Assembly (NCBI GenBank): GCA_002306055.1
Contig: DBRR01000045.1
Coordinates: 1-62,519, forward strand
Direction: 5' to 3'
Length of the DNA stretch: 62,519 nt
Source of the DNA: Anaerolineaceae bacterium UBA1363
GTDB taxonomy: Bacteria > Chloroflexota > Anaerolineae > Anaerolineales > Anaerolineaceae
The notes under the pieces are model-generated. The model did not search any database, had not been told where the DNA came from, and saw only the letters and a program-made list of their open reading frames with translations. Below are positions 44,213 to 51,810 of the stretch, in pieces. How positions within the stretch are numbered: position 1 is the stretch's first letter; the number at the start of each line of letters is the position of its first letter. A program made the translations under genes and the position numbers.

Positions 44213-45265
44213 ATGGCAAGAGTATTTGATGTTGTTGAATATCCAAGCGAGATGATGGATGAATTGGTTCATCGTTTTCCCGAAACTGGTATTGCAGATT
44301 TACGCTTTGGTTCACAGGTAATCGTGCGCGAATCCCAGGCAGCAGTCTTCTTCCGTGATGGTCGCGCGCTGGATGTGCTCGGTCCTGGACGCCACACCAT
44401 CAGCACGGCTAATGTGCCTTTGCTAACCAACCTGCTCGGAAAGCTTTTTGGGGATCGGACCCCCTTCACTGCCGAGATTTACTTTGTTTCCATGCGGGAA
44501 TTTGCTGATCGCAAATGGGGAACCCCACAGCCGATCATTGTCCGCAACGCCGGTGTTGGTCTCGGAATTGCTCTTCTCCAGGGCTTTGGTACCTATAGCT
44601 TCCAGGTCACAGATCCTCAGCAATTTGTGACCCAGATTGTTGGTCAGCTCGGCACTTATCGCACCTCGGACATCGAAAACCGCCTTCGCACCATGCTGCT
44701 CTCCCGCTTGCAGGACCTGCTTGGAGAGACAACCTCAGAGAAAAATGTGCTCGACTTAATCGGTCTCACGGATGAACTGGGGGCTGGTGTACGTGCCAAG
44801 GCCCAGGATGACTTCCTGGCGATCGGTTTACTGCTGAAATCATTCTACATTGGCAATCTTAAACCTTCGGATAAGTCAGCCAAAGAACTGCGCGATATGG
44901 GTATGCTCGACATGCAGACCTACACGCAGCTGCAGGCTGCAGATGCCATGCGTGACGCTGCTCAGAATCCCGCTGGTGGAGCGGGTCTGACGGCTGGAAT
45001 TGGTGCTGGCATGGGAATTGGTAACGCTCTGTCAGGTTCGCTCGCAGGGATGATGCAGGGGCAAGGTCAGTCACAGACTCAGCCGATAGCTCCCGCAGCA
45101 GCAGGAATGCCTGACGTTATGACTCCTTCCGAGGCTGCGGGTTTTCTGAAAGTATCTGAAGAGGATGTGCTTGCAGCCATCAACGCCGGTGATCTCAAAG
45201 CCCGCAAGATTGGCAGCGCTTATCGTATCAGCAAAGAATCGTTGCAGGAATACCTGCACGGTTAA
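44213..45265 (+). CDS. SPFH/Band-7 protein with C-terminal excisionase-like helix-turn-helix
   Basis: A 350-aa protein in three parts. Residues about 1-215 match the YdjI-like SPFH family (FGSQVIVRESQAAVFFRDGRALDVLGPGRHTI). Residues about 235-300 are a Gly/Ala/Gln-rich low-complexity linker (GAGMGIGNALSGSLAGMMQ). The last 48 residues (MTPSEAAGFLKVSEEDVL ... KIGSAYRISKESLQEYL) form a HTH_17/MerR-excisionase-type domain. YdjI-like proteins usually end in a zinc ribbon. The combination suggests a membrane-associated scaffold carrying a nucleic-acid or protein-binding head. A strong terminator follows. Confidence 0.85.
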   Translation: MARVFDVVEYPSEMMDELVHRFPETGIADLRFGSQVIVRESQAAVFFRDGRALDVLGPGRHTISTANVPLLTNLLGKLFGDRTPFTAEIYFVSMREFADRKWGTPQPIIVRNAGVGLGIALLQGFGTYSFQVTDPQQFVTQIVGQLGTYRTSDIENRLRTMLLSRLQDLLGETTSEKNVLDLIGLTDELGAGVRAKAQDDFLAIGLLLKSFYIGNLKPSDKSAKELRDMGMLDMQTYTQLQAADAMRDAAQNPAGGAGLTAGIGAGMGIGNALSGSLAGMMQGQGQSQTQPIAPAAAGMPDVMTPSEAAGFLKVSEEDVLAAINAGDLKARKIGSAYRISKESLQEYLHG

Positions 45266-45282
45266 TTCCTTGCAGAATTACT

Positions 45283-45318
45283 AAAAGTGACTGGGCATAA
45301 AGATCAGTCACTTTTTTT
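45283..45318 (+). terminator. Terminator after the SPFH gene
   Basis: AAAAGTGACTG (45283-45293) pairs perfectly with CAGTCACTTTT (45305-45315) and is followed by TTT, a textbook intrinsic terminator. Confidence 0.85.
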
Positions 45319-45326
45319 GCATCTTT

Positions 45327-45652
45327 TCAACCAATTGCTTTCCTGATCAATTGCAGGATTCGCATTTCAATGTTTGAATCCATCTCGAGCAAAGCGAATG
45401 AAGTCGCGCAAAAAAGTCCATAATCCAGTTTGGCTAAATCACTGAACCCTGTTGTGCTGTACCCTGACTCTAAATGGTGCGCGTTTTGGAAAAAGAGCAG
45501 GGGTTTTCCATCCAGTTGGTAAGCAGGCATTCCGTACCATGTTTGCTGATTTTTCTGTCTTCAGATCCTTGACGCGTTACTGCATGGCGGCTTTTTCTTC
45601 GTCTGACCCATCTGAAGCTGCTGCTTGATTTTTTTTGTTTTCCTTCAGACAT
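45327..45652 (-). pseudogene. Remnant of a DUF1801-family gene
   Basis: A decayed gene read across three frames on the minus strand. It starts with a ribosome site (GAGG) and ATG 45652 (MSEGKQKKSS). After a frame shift, SDGSDEEKAAMQ, a stop, and RVKDLKTEKS follow, like the N-terminal helix of DUF1801 proteins. After another shift comes the C-terminal half, WYGMPAYQLDGKPLLFFQN ... GFSDLAKLDYG, clearly DUF1801. About 50 family residues between the two parts are missing. The 72- and 67-aa open frames seen here are only fragments. From 45653 to 45753 I see no gene. Confidence 0.7.
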
Positions 45653-45753
45653 AATCGACCTCACTGGACATATCCTTTTTACCTCCACCCTGCAAGTAAA
45701 TTGGTTGCACCGGATACTCTGAGAATTCTTGTATAACCGTAACGATTAAACAC

Positions 45754-45782
45754 AAAAGGCATTCCAACCAAACGAATGCCTT
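45754..45782 (-). terminator. Terminator of the acyl carrier protein gene
   Basis: GGCATTC / GAATGCC arms (45758-45764, 45774-45780) with flanking A/T pairs and a TTTT tract on the minus strand lie just downstream of the ACP stop. Confidence 0.6.
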
Positions 45783-45804
45783 ATTATGTACGTGAAAGCA
45801 GATC

Positions 45805-46047
45805 TTACTTTTTGTTGGCTTCGATAGCTTTTATTGCATCACCGACGGTGTGAATATTACGGGCGTCTTCATCGGAAATGTTGATATCAAATTTCTCGCA
45901 GAAACCATCGATCAGGAAGAATTGATCCATCGAGTCAGCCTTGAGATCTTCAATAAATCGGGTTTCCATCGTGATATCATCTCCATCGATTTTCAGGACA
46001 TCCGTGACAACAGCCTTAACGGATTCGAATATTTCATTTTGTTCCAT
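45805..46047 (-). CDS. Acyl carrier protein, atypical helix II
   Basis: An 80-aa ACP with the phosphopantetheine Ser39 in ADSMD (usually DSLD). Helix II reads QFFLIDGFCEKFDINI. It lacks the acidic ELIM/ALEEEF pattern that binds fatty-acid synthase enzymes and carries a Cys. This may be a specialised ACP, not the general AcpP. It is divergent from idi, with back-to-back promoters. AGAGGT precedes the ATG. Confidence 0.85.
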   Translation of the reverse strand: MEQNEIFESVKAVVTDVLKIDGDDITMETRFIEDLKADSMDQFFLIDGFCEKFDINISDEDARNIHTVGDAIKAIEANKK

Positions 46048-46061
46048 TTCATACCTCTGTT

Positions 46062-46089
46062 GTTATAATGATCTTAACTATACCGTAAA
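46062..46089 (-). promoter_or_regulatory. Promoter of the ACP gene
   Basis: On the minus strand TTTACG (46089 to 46084), a 16-bp spacer and TATAAC (46067 to 46062) give a short leader with the AGAGGT site. Confidence 0.5.
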
Positions 46090-46091
46090 GA

Positions 46092-46120
46092 TTGACATTT
46101 TTTGTAGTCTTTACTATAAC
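46092..46120 (+). promoter_or_regulatory. Promoter of idi, probably leaderless
   Basis: A consensus TTGACA (46092-46097), a 17-bp spacer and TATAAC (46115-46120). The ATGs at 46126 and 46129 lie 5 and 8 nt beyond the -10, so the mRNA should start at the initiation codon. No Shine-Dalgarno is present. Confidence 0.7.
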
Positions 46121-46125
46121 ACTTT

Positions 46126-47166
46126 ATGATGAAAAAAGATGCGCTCCTTCCACAAAGAAAAGATGATCACATCAGGATTAACCTTGAGCAGGACGTTCAG
46201 TCCATGATCTCAACTGGCTTTGAAAAAATTCACCTTAAACACAAAGCCCTGCCGGAATTGGATTTTGCGCGCATAGATACAACATTGACACTTTTCAACA
46301 AGCAACTCGCGGCTCCGATCTTGATTTCTTCCATGACGGGCGGCACGCAATCTGGAGCAGCCTTCAACCACACGCTCGCATTGGCCGCAGAGCATTGTGG
46401 GATAGCCATGGGCGTAGGGTCTCAGCGGGCCGCCATTGAAAATCCGGAGCGAGCCGAGTCATTCAATATCCGTAAATTTGCCCCGAATGCGCTGCTTTTT
46501 GCTAATCTCGGCGCTGTCCAGCTCAATTATGGCTATGGAATAGAGGAATGCAAAATGGCGGTAGATATGCTCGAAGCAGATGCACTTTACCTGCACCTGA
46601 ATCCGCTGCAGGAAGCTCTCCAGCCGGAAGGTAATCACAATTTTTCTGGCTTGCTGCCGAAAATAGAAGCGGTCTGCCGCTCACTTCCTGTGCCTGTCCT
46701 GGTCAAAGAAGTTGGCTGGGGTATCGACCTGGATATTGCTCGAAAATTGCTGGAAGTTGGAGTTGCTGGCATCGATGTTGCCGGCGCGGGAGGCACTTCC
46801 TGGGCGAAAGTTGAGATGTATCGCCAGCTTGATCCACTTAGAGCCCCTATTAACCAAGCCTTTAGCGATTGGGGAATTCCGACTGCTCAAAACCTCCTTC
46901 AACTGCGAGAGCTTGAAGGAAATCCAATTATTTTTGCCTCAGGTGGTCTTCAAGATGGTGTGGATCTCGCGAAAGCGCTTGCACTTGGTGCGAAACTCGG
47001 CGGCTTCGCCCGCAAGTTCTTAATTGCTGCCAATAGCGGTGAATCGGAATTGATTAATCAGATCGAAATGATCAAAATGCAGCTGAAAACTGCCATGTTT
47101 GCCTGCGGGGTCGGCTCTCTCCCTGGATGGAATATCAGACACCTGGATGTCGCCGGGCTGTTATGA
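46126..47166 (+). CDS. fni: Isopentenyl-diphosphate delta-isomerase, type 2
   Basis: A 346-aa FMN enzyme that interconverts IPP and DMAPP. RKDDHIRI near the start, ISSMTGGT and the phosphate-site GVGSQRAAIENP are visible, as are VKEVGWGI and GVAGIDVAGAGGTSW. It is the flavin-dependent type, unrelated to the type 1 enzyme. Its stop overlaps the start of the polyprenyl synthase gene (ATGA), forming an isoprenoid operon now broken by an insertion sequence. Confidence 0.93.
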   Translation: MMKKDALLPQRKDDHIRINLEQDVQSMISTGFEKIHLKHKALPELDFARIDTTLTLFNKQLAAPILISSMTGGTQSGAAFNHTLALAAEHCGIAMGVGSQRAAIENPERAESFNIRKFAPNALLFANLGAVQLNYGYGIEECKMAVDMLEADALYLHLNPLQEALQPEGNHNFSGLLPKIEAVCRSLPVPVLVKEVGWGIDLDIARKLLEVGVAGIDVAGAGGTSWAKVEMYRQLDPLRAPINQAFSDWGIPTAQNLLQLRELEGNPIIFASGGLQDGVDLAKALALGAKLGGFARKFLIAANSGESELINQIEMIKMQLKTAMFACGVGSLPGWNIRHLDVAGLL

Positions 47167-47381
47167 GCGACTTGGCCTGGTTAAAAGACCAATTTGAAGT
47201 AAGTTTGAAGCAACTTGTCCTGGACCGTACGCCTGAAAATCTGCCTGGGCTCCGTGAGATGGTCAGCTACCACTTTGGCTGGAATGATTCTTCCTCCAAA
47301 ACTGGAAAACGCTTGCGACCGATGCTCTTGCTCACCAGCAGTCAATTGTTTGGTCACCAGCCAGTGGATTTGCTACCCGCG

Positions 47382-48672
47382 TAGTGCCTCAAAATAAAAG
47401 GTTACTTTCAGGGTAACGTTGGCTCAAATGAAAATGTTACCGAAAGATCTTCCACAACTTGGCTACTTTCTGGTCAATACTGTTGCGCAAAGCTACAGGA
47501 TTGAGCTGCAAATACTGGTGGCACAGGCGGGCCTTCACGGCCAGGTCCACCTGATCGGAGCGCAACACTCGCTGATAGGGCGTAGCTGCTTCATCATACC
47601 GTTTGATCGTCTTTTTGCCAACCTGCTCTTTACCAATCAGCTTCAAGACTGGCTGGAAGAAGTTGACGTACAGACGCAAGTCATCGTAGATGCTGTTCAA
47701 GAGCTGCAGCTCTTCCTGGGTCTCGAAGCGGTCATAGCCGATCAGATGACGTACCACCGACCAGTTCTTCTGCTCGACATGCGCCTGGTCGTTTTTCTTG
47801 TAGGGCCGGGAACGGGTGAAGGTCACCCGTTCGTCCTGACAGTAACGGTACGTGATTTCGTTGATGAACTCGCCGCTATTGTCCGAATCCAGTCCCAGCA
47901 AGGGAAAAGGCAGGCGCTGACGCATGGTCTGGATGGCGGCAAACACGAGATGCTGCGAGCGATGCAGGACGGCCACACACTCCGTCCAGCCGGTGGAGAC
48001 ATCGGTGGTGGTGAGCGTATTGAGAAACTGCCCTTCGACGCTCTCGCCACAATGCGCCACCAGATCGACTTCCACGAATCCCGGGCGGGCATCATCCCAG
48101 TCGGCATAGGTGCGGATCGGGATGGCTTTCTTGAGCAACGTGCCCGGTTTGGTCGTGGACAGACCATGCCGCTTTACCTCAAAGCGGGCTGGCCGCAAGC
48201 AGCGGTCGATCGTGGAGGGGCTCATGCGCAGCAGTTGGGATTTGATTTCCGCCGAGAGCGACAGTTCCTGATGGCGTTCCAGGACAGCTACGATCTCGGG
48301 CAGGAAGGGTTTGAGCCGTTTCGAGCAGATACGACCACAGATCTCCCAAATGTGGGTCAAGACCGCCACAACTTCGCCCTGGTATTCCTTACGCCGTCCT
48401 TTCTTGCGCAAGCCGCTCGACTTCCGACCGTGCTTGAGAACTCGGATGGCATATTTGCGGTGATAACCGGTTGCGGCTACAAATTCGTCCAAGATCCGTG
48501 CTTTGCCCCTTTTTGAGGCTTTCAAGTACCTAGGCCGAATGGTTTCCAGTAATTCCCGCTTGCTCTGTTGACTCATCATATGCTCCCTCTCGCAGACATA
48601 AAGTTCTGCGGTAGGGTAACACTTTTTTTGAGGCAACGTTATTTCTCAAAGTTACATTTTTATTGAGGCAAT
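47382..48672. mobile_element. Insertion sequence of 1291 bp in the prenyl synthase gene
   Basis: Terminal inverted repeats begin TAGTGCCTCAAAATAAAA at the left and read ATTGCCTCAATAAAAA inwards from the right. They extend imperfectly for about 58 bp, with two copies of a TTGCCTCAAA...GTTAC block at each end. The flanking GCG at 47379-47381 and 48673-48675 may be a 3-bp target duplication. A single DDE transposase is encoded on the minus strand. I cannot name the IS family with confidence. Confidence 0.85.
47437..48579 (-). CDS. Integrase-core DDE transposase
   Basis: A 380-aa transposase. The N-terminal part (about 1-135) has helix-turn-helix DNA-binding segments (ARILDEFVAATGYHRKYAIRVL). 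The rve-type catalytic core holds Asp172 (EVDLVAHCG), Asp233 (LDSDNSGEF) and Glu269 (AHVEQKNW). The ATG at 48579 follows AGGGAG; an upstream TTG only extends into the IS end and is not needed. It appears intact, so the element may be active. The 365-aa forward open frame opposite it is its shadow. Confidence 0.85.
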   Translation of the reverse strand: MMSQQSKRELLETIRPRYLKASKRGKARILDEFVAATGYHRKYAIRVLKHGRKSSGLRKKGRRKEYQGEVVAVLTHIWEICGRICSKRLKPFLPEIVAVLERHQELSLSAEIKSQLLRMSPSTIDRCLRPARFEVKRHGLSTTKPGTLLKKAIPIRTYADWDDARPGFVEVDLVAHCGESVEGQFLNTLTTTDVSTGWTECVAVLHRSQHLVFAAIQTMRQRLPFPLLGLDSDNSGEFINEITYRYCQDERVTFTRSRPYKKNDQAHVEQKNWSVVRHLIGYDRFETQEELQLLNSIYDDLRLYVNFFQPVLKLIGKEQVGKKTIKRYDEAATPYQRVLRSDQVDLAVKARLCHQYLQLNPVALRNSIDQKVAKLWKIFR

Positions 48673-49443
48673 GCGCCCGCTGCTGTGGCGATGGAAGTGT
48701 TGCATAATTACACCCTTATTCATGATGATATCGAAGACTTGGGTCAGATACGCTTTGGACGCGAGTGCATGTGGCGGCGATATGGTCTCGCCCAGGCTCT
48801 GAACGTTGGCGACTTTCTGTCCGCGATGGCACACGACATCTTCCATGAAGTTTTGTCAGCAGTTGATCCTACGAATTTTGCCAAGGCCTATTCTGTTTTT
48901 CGCCAGGCCACTCTGGACGTTTTCCGAGGGCAGTATCTGGATATTTACTTTGAGACTGAAAGAAGCGTATCGGTTGACCAGTACCTAGAATTGATCCGCC
49001 TGAAAACCTCGCGCCTGATTTCAGCGTCCATGCGAATTGGGGCGATACTCGCCGGAGCGGATGAGGCGGCTGATCGGTCCCTCGAGGAGATTGGGGAGCA
49101 TGCTGGTCTGGCTTTTCAGATTCAGGATGATTACCTTGGCATTTGGGGAGATACAAGTATCACAGGTAAGTCAAATCTGACAGACCTTACAACACGGAAA
49201 AAGACCTATCCTATCCTGCTCGGTTTGGCAGAAAGCCCAGCTTTCAAACTTGCCTGGGATAATCATGCACAAATCACTCCGGACCTTGCAAGGCAGCTGG
49301 CTGGGATGTTATCTGAAGCCAGGATTGACGAGAAGACTAACGACGCGGTTCTCAAATACCTGCGTGTAATCAAAACAGGCAAGAAACGCTTAACTAAAGT
49401 AACAATCCAAGCACAGCTATGTGGGATTTGCTGAAATCAGCTT

Positions 49444-50934
49444 TTACGCCGACTTTCGCTTCAACTTTGAATCCGAATGCTCCAACTTAGCACGCCAGCT
49501 CGCCACAATCAGACCTAGACCAACCCAATAATAAGGCAGACCAAACGTGTCCAGGCTGAAACCTTCCACGATTAAAGCGATGATCAATAGTTGTCCTGCC
49601 AATCCCATTGCTGTGAATAGCCCGGATTGTTTTCGCTTTTCCACGGCTTTTGCGTTGCGCCAATGCTCAACCACCCAGGCAACAAAAACAGAAAATCCGA
49701 CTATGCCGGTCTCTGCTAGCAACCTTGCCCATAAGTTTTTGGCATTAGGAATAAAACTGTCATAGAGCAAGACCGAAAGAATTTCGGGTAGTTGGTAACC
49801 AAAACTGGGAAGTGTTTCGGGGAAGTAGTAGCCAGCCACTCCTAAACCACTGCCAAAAAACGGATAATCAACAAAAACATTGAAAGCTGACTGCCAATAA
49901 ATGATTCTTTCAGCAAAACTAAGTCGACTTGCCCAACCCATAATCCCATACTGCTTCAGCAGAGTAACATTGAACAGCTGCTCCATGCGAGGATCCAGCC
50001 GGCGCATGACCAAGCCAGCTCCAAATACTAAAAGTAGGAGGATAATCAACAGGAGCAGCCAGAGCAAGAGTTTCAAAAAGAAATGTTGTTTTTTTGTGTA
50101 TTTTTTACCTTTCGTTTTTTCCCGTCGTACCAAATGCCTGTTGATCACTGAATTCGCCAGACGGAATAGAAGGTACGTGAAGACGACGATTACCGATATC
50201 CATCCGATCCTGGAAAAACTGAGGAACAGACTAATAATGCCGCCTGCAAGCAGGATGGCTTCATAGGGTATCTTTCCAAACAACCGCTTCTGGTAAACCG
50301 ATTCATTGCTTGCTGTGAAACCGAGCCAAAGAGGAATGTATAAAATGTTCAGCTGATGAGCCAGCCACGACGGTTCAAATGCCAGCCCTGTCGCACGGCC
50401 GTCATACAACCTGCCAGATGCAGAAACAACTGCCTGAAAAGAACGCAGGCTTTGGGGGAATGCTCCGGTGATTTCATAGGTCAAATACTGCAGGCCAACA
50501 GCAAGGATGATAACCATCCCACCCAGGTTGATCCAGTGCAGAGCACTGCGTATCTGTGCTTGGTCTTCCAAACAATAAATGGTTACAAGGTAGAAGCCGA
50601 ACCCGATCAGTAGAGTTACCAACCCTTCTACAGCATTTCTCCAGATGGGTATCGTCCGAAAGCTCGGAACTTCTTTCAAAAATGCAAGTGCGATGGAAAA
50701 GATTGCGATCAAGAAGAAAACATAGAGCGGTTGAAATTGCCGGGGTAATACTCCCCTCTTCAGAAAATTAGGTAGTACCACGATTAGAATCAGCAAAACC
50801 ATCGGTAAAAACGACAGAGGCGCAACCATCGTGCCGCCAAAAAGCTTTGAAAACAGCGGAAAACTTGTAATCGGCAAAGCCACCAACAACAGCTTCCAAC
50901 TTATGTCGGCAAGTGTTTCCCTGAATTTACTCAC
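49444..50934 (-). CDS. O-antigen ligase/polymerase family membrane protein
   Basis: A 496-aa integral membrane protein with about 11-12 hydrophobic segments and a long periplasmic loop after about residue 310. It contains the Wzy_C-like pattern (GLAFEPSWLAHQL, WQSAFNVFVDYPFFGSGLGVAGYYFPE). The family polymerises or ligates exopolysaccharide or O-antigen. It overlaps the Wzz-like gene upstream by 8 bp, which supports a polysaccharide-assembly pair, although no glycosyltransferases are nearby. Confidence 0.8.
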   Translation of the reverse strand: MSKFRETLADISWKLLLVALPITSFPLFSKLFGGTMVAPLSFLPMVLLILIVVLPNFLKRGVLPRQFQPLYVFFLIAIFSIALAFLKEVPSFRTIPIWRNAVEGLVTLLIGFGFYLVTIYCLEDQAQIRSALHWINLGGMVIILAVGLQYLTYEITGAFPQSLRSFQAVVSASGRLYDGRATGLAFEPSWLAHQLNILYIPLWLGFTASNESVYQKRLFGKIPYEAILLAGGIISLFLSFSRIGWISVIVVFTYLLFRLANSVINRHLVRREKTKGKKYTKKQHFFLKLLLWLLLLIILLLLVFGAGLVMRRLDPRMEQLFNVTLLKQYGIMGWASRLSFAERIIYWQSAFNVFVDYPFFGSGLGVAGYYFPETLPSFGYQLPEILSVLLYDSFIPNAKNLWARLLAETGIVGFSVFVAWVVEHWRNAKAVEKRKQSGLFTAMGLAGQLLIIALIVEGFSLDTFGLPYYWVGLGLIVASWRAKLEHSDSKLKRKSA

Positions 50935-51724
50935 GTTCTGATTCTTTCGTCAGCAATTCATCAAAAACCAGCGCAGATACCAAACCTGCCAGTGCACCAG
51001 CAAGGATCAGTATCGATCGTTGAAACGCGATTGGACGATCCGGAATCGAAGCCGGTTGGTATTGGCTGACATTCAACTCACTTGTCAGTCCCAGGCTCAG
51101 AGGGCTTTCCTGCAAAATGATACGTTCCGTTTCACTTAAGAGTTGGTTAGTTTTTTCTTCTGTCAATGACTGGCAAAAAGGGAGTGTTTGCTTGGTGGTA
51201 TCTTCGATGCAGGCTGTCAGCATTGCCCGGCGGGCTTTGGCTTCCGAAAGGGTAAGCGCGTGTGAATAGGCCTCATTCAAGCGTTCATATGCATTTTCAG
51301 CCCAGGTGGTGGCTATGAGAGCAGCCGTTTCCGGCTCAGTATCCCTCACTTTGATCAGTGTGCTCATTAATTGGCGCTCGATCTTCGTTTTCCCGGTTAA
51401 CTCATTAGCTGTGTAGGTGAAGCCCTCATCATCCAGGCTTTGTCGGACCCTCTCAACTACATCTGGATGGAACATGAGCGTGCCAACGAGGTCGACCTGT
51501 GAGTCCACCATGATTTCCGTCACATTCGTACCTGTGACTACCTCCAGGTTAGTAGTCAGTCTCGAAATGGCTTCATATTTCGGGGGGAGAAAAAAGCTGA
51601 GAATCAGCCCAACTAAGGCACCAAGGAGCATCAGACCTGCCACACCAAGCCACTCAGTTGGCCTGGCATGAATAATCTTGGGTCTGAAATCTGTCTTTCC
51701 TGAGGGCTTTCCCGTTTTTTTCAT
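50927..51724 (-). CDS. Wzz/YveK-type chain-length determinant protein
   Basis: A 265-aa protein with two membrane helices (about 27-48 and 238-258) that enclose an extracytoplasmic coiled region (PPKYEAISRLTTNLE, EAKARRAMLTACIED). The C-terminal helix follows PASIPDRPIAFQRSILI, the family's Pro-rich pre-TM motif. No tyrosine kinase is fused. It should set polysaccharide chain length together with the overlapping ligase-type gene. Confidence 0.8.
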   Translation of the reverse strand: MKKTGKPSGKTDFRPKIIHARPTEWLGVAGLMLLGALVGLILSFFLPPKYEAISRLTTNLEVVTGTNVTEIMVDSQVDLVGTLMFHPDVVERVRQSLDDEGFTYTANELTGKTKIERQLMSTLIKVRDTEPETAALIATTWAENAYERLNEAYSHALTLSEAKARRAMLTACIEDTTKQTLPFCQSLTEEKTNQLLSETERIILQESPLSLGLTSELNVSQYQPASIPDRPIAFQRSILILAGALAGLVSALVFDELLTKESERE

Positions 51725-51775
51725 CGATCACTAACACTCCTGAGATTTTTGGTATTTTAACACTGCCATCGGAGA

Positions 51776-51804
51776 ATGACAAACCCCTGCTTCTGCTGTA
51801 AAAT
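51776..51804 (+). promoter_or_regulatory. Promoter of the SMP-30 gene, leaderless
   Basis: ATGACA (51776-51781), a 17-bp spacer and the -10 TAAAAT (51799-51804), with TG directly before it. The ATG at 51811 lies 6 nt after the -10, so the transcript probably starts at the codon. Confidence 0.65.
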
Positions 51805-51810
51805 CCCAAC

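Larger units (their letters stand above)
47163..49434 (+). pseudogene. Polyprenyl (trans-isoprenyl) diphosphate synthase, split by an insertion sequence
   Basis: The 5' part (47163-47381) encodes 73 residues up to DLLPA, including the substrate region TGKRLRPMLLL. The 3' part (48676-49434) encodes 252 residues with the first Asp-rich motif LIHDDIED and the second QDDYLGIWGD. Joining the halves after removing 47382-48675 keeps the frame and yields a 325-aa protein, the usual family length, reading DLLPA-PAAVAMEVLHN. The insertion therefore inactivates a recently intact gene. The last 20 residues look unlike the family, and small frame changes may also have hit that end. It presumably made geranylgeranyl or farnesyl chains. 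A paralogue must exist elsewhere if the product is essential. Confidence 0.85.

Noticed and set aside
47419..48516. 365-aa forward open frame
   Set aside because: It is the antisense of the transposase; it has no ribosome site and no recognisable domain, while the opposite strand has the DDE motifs.
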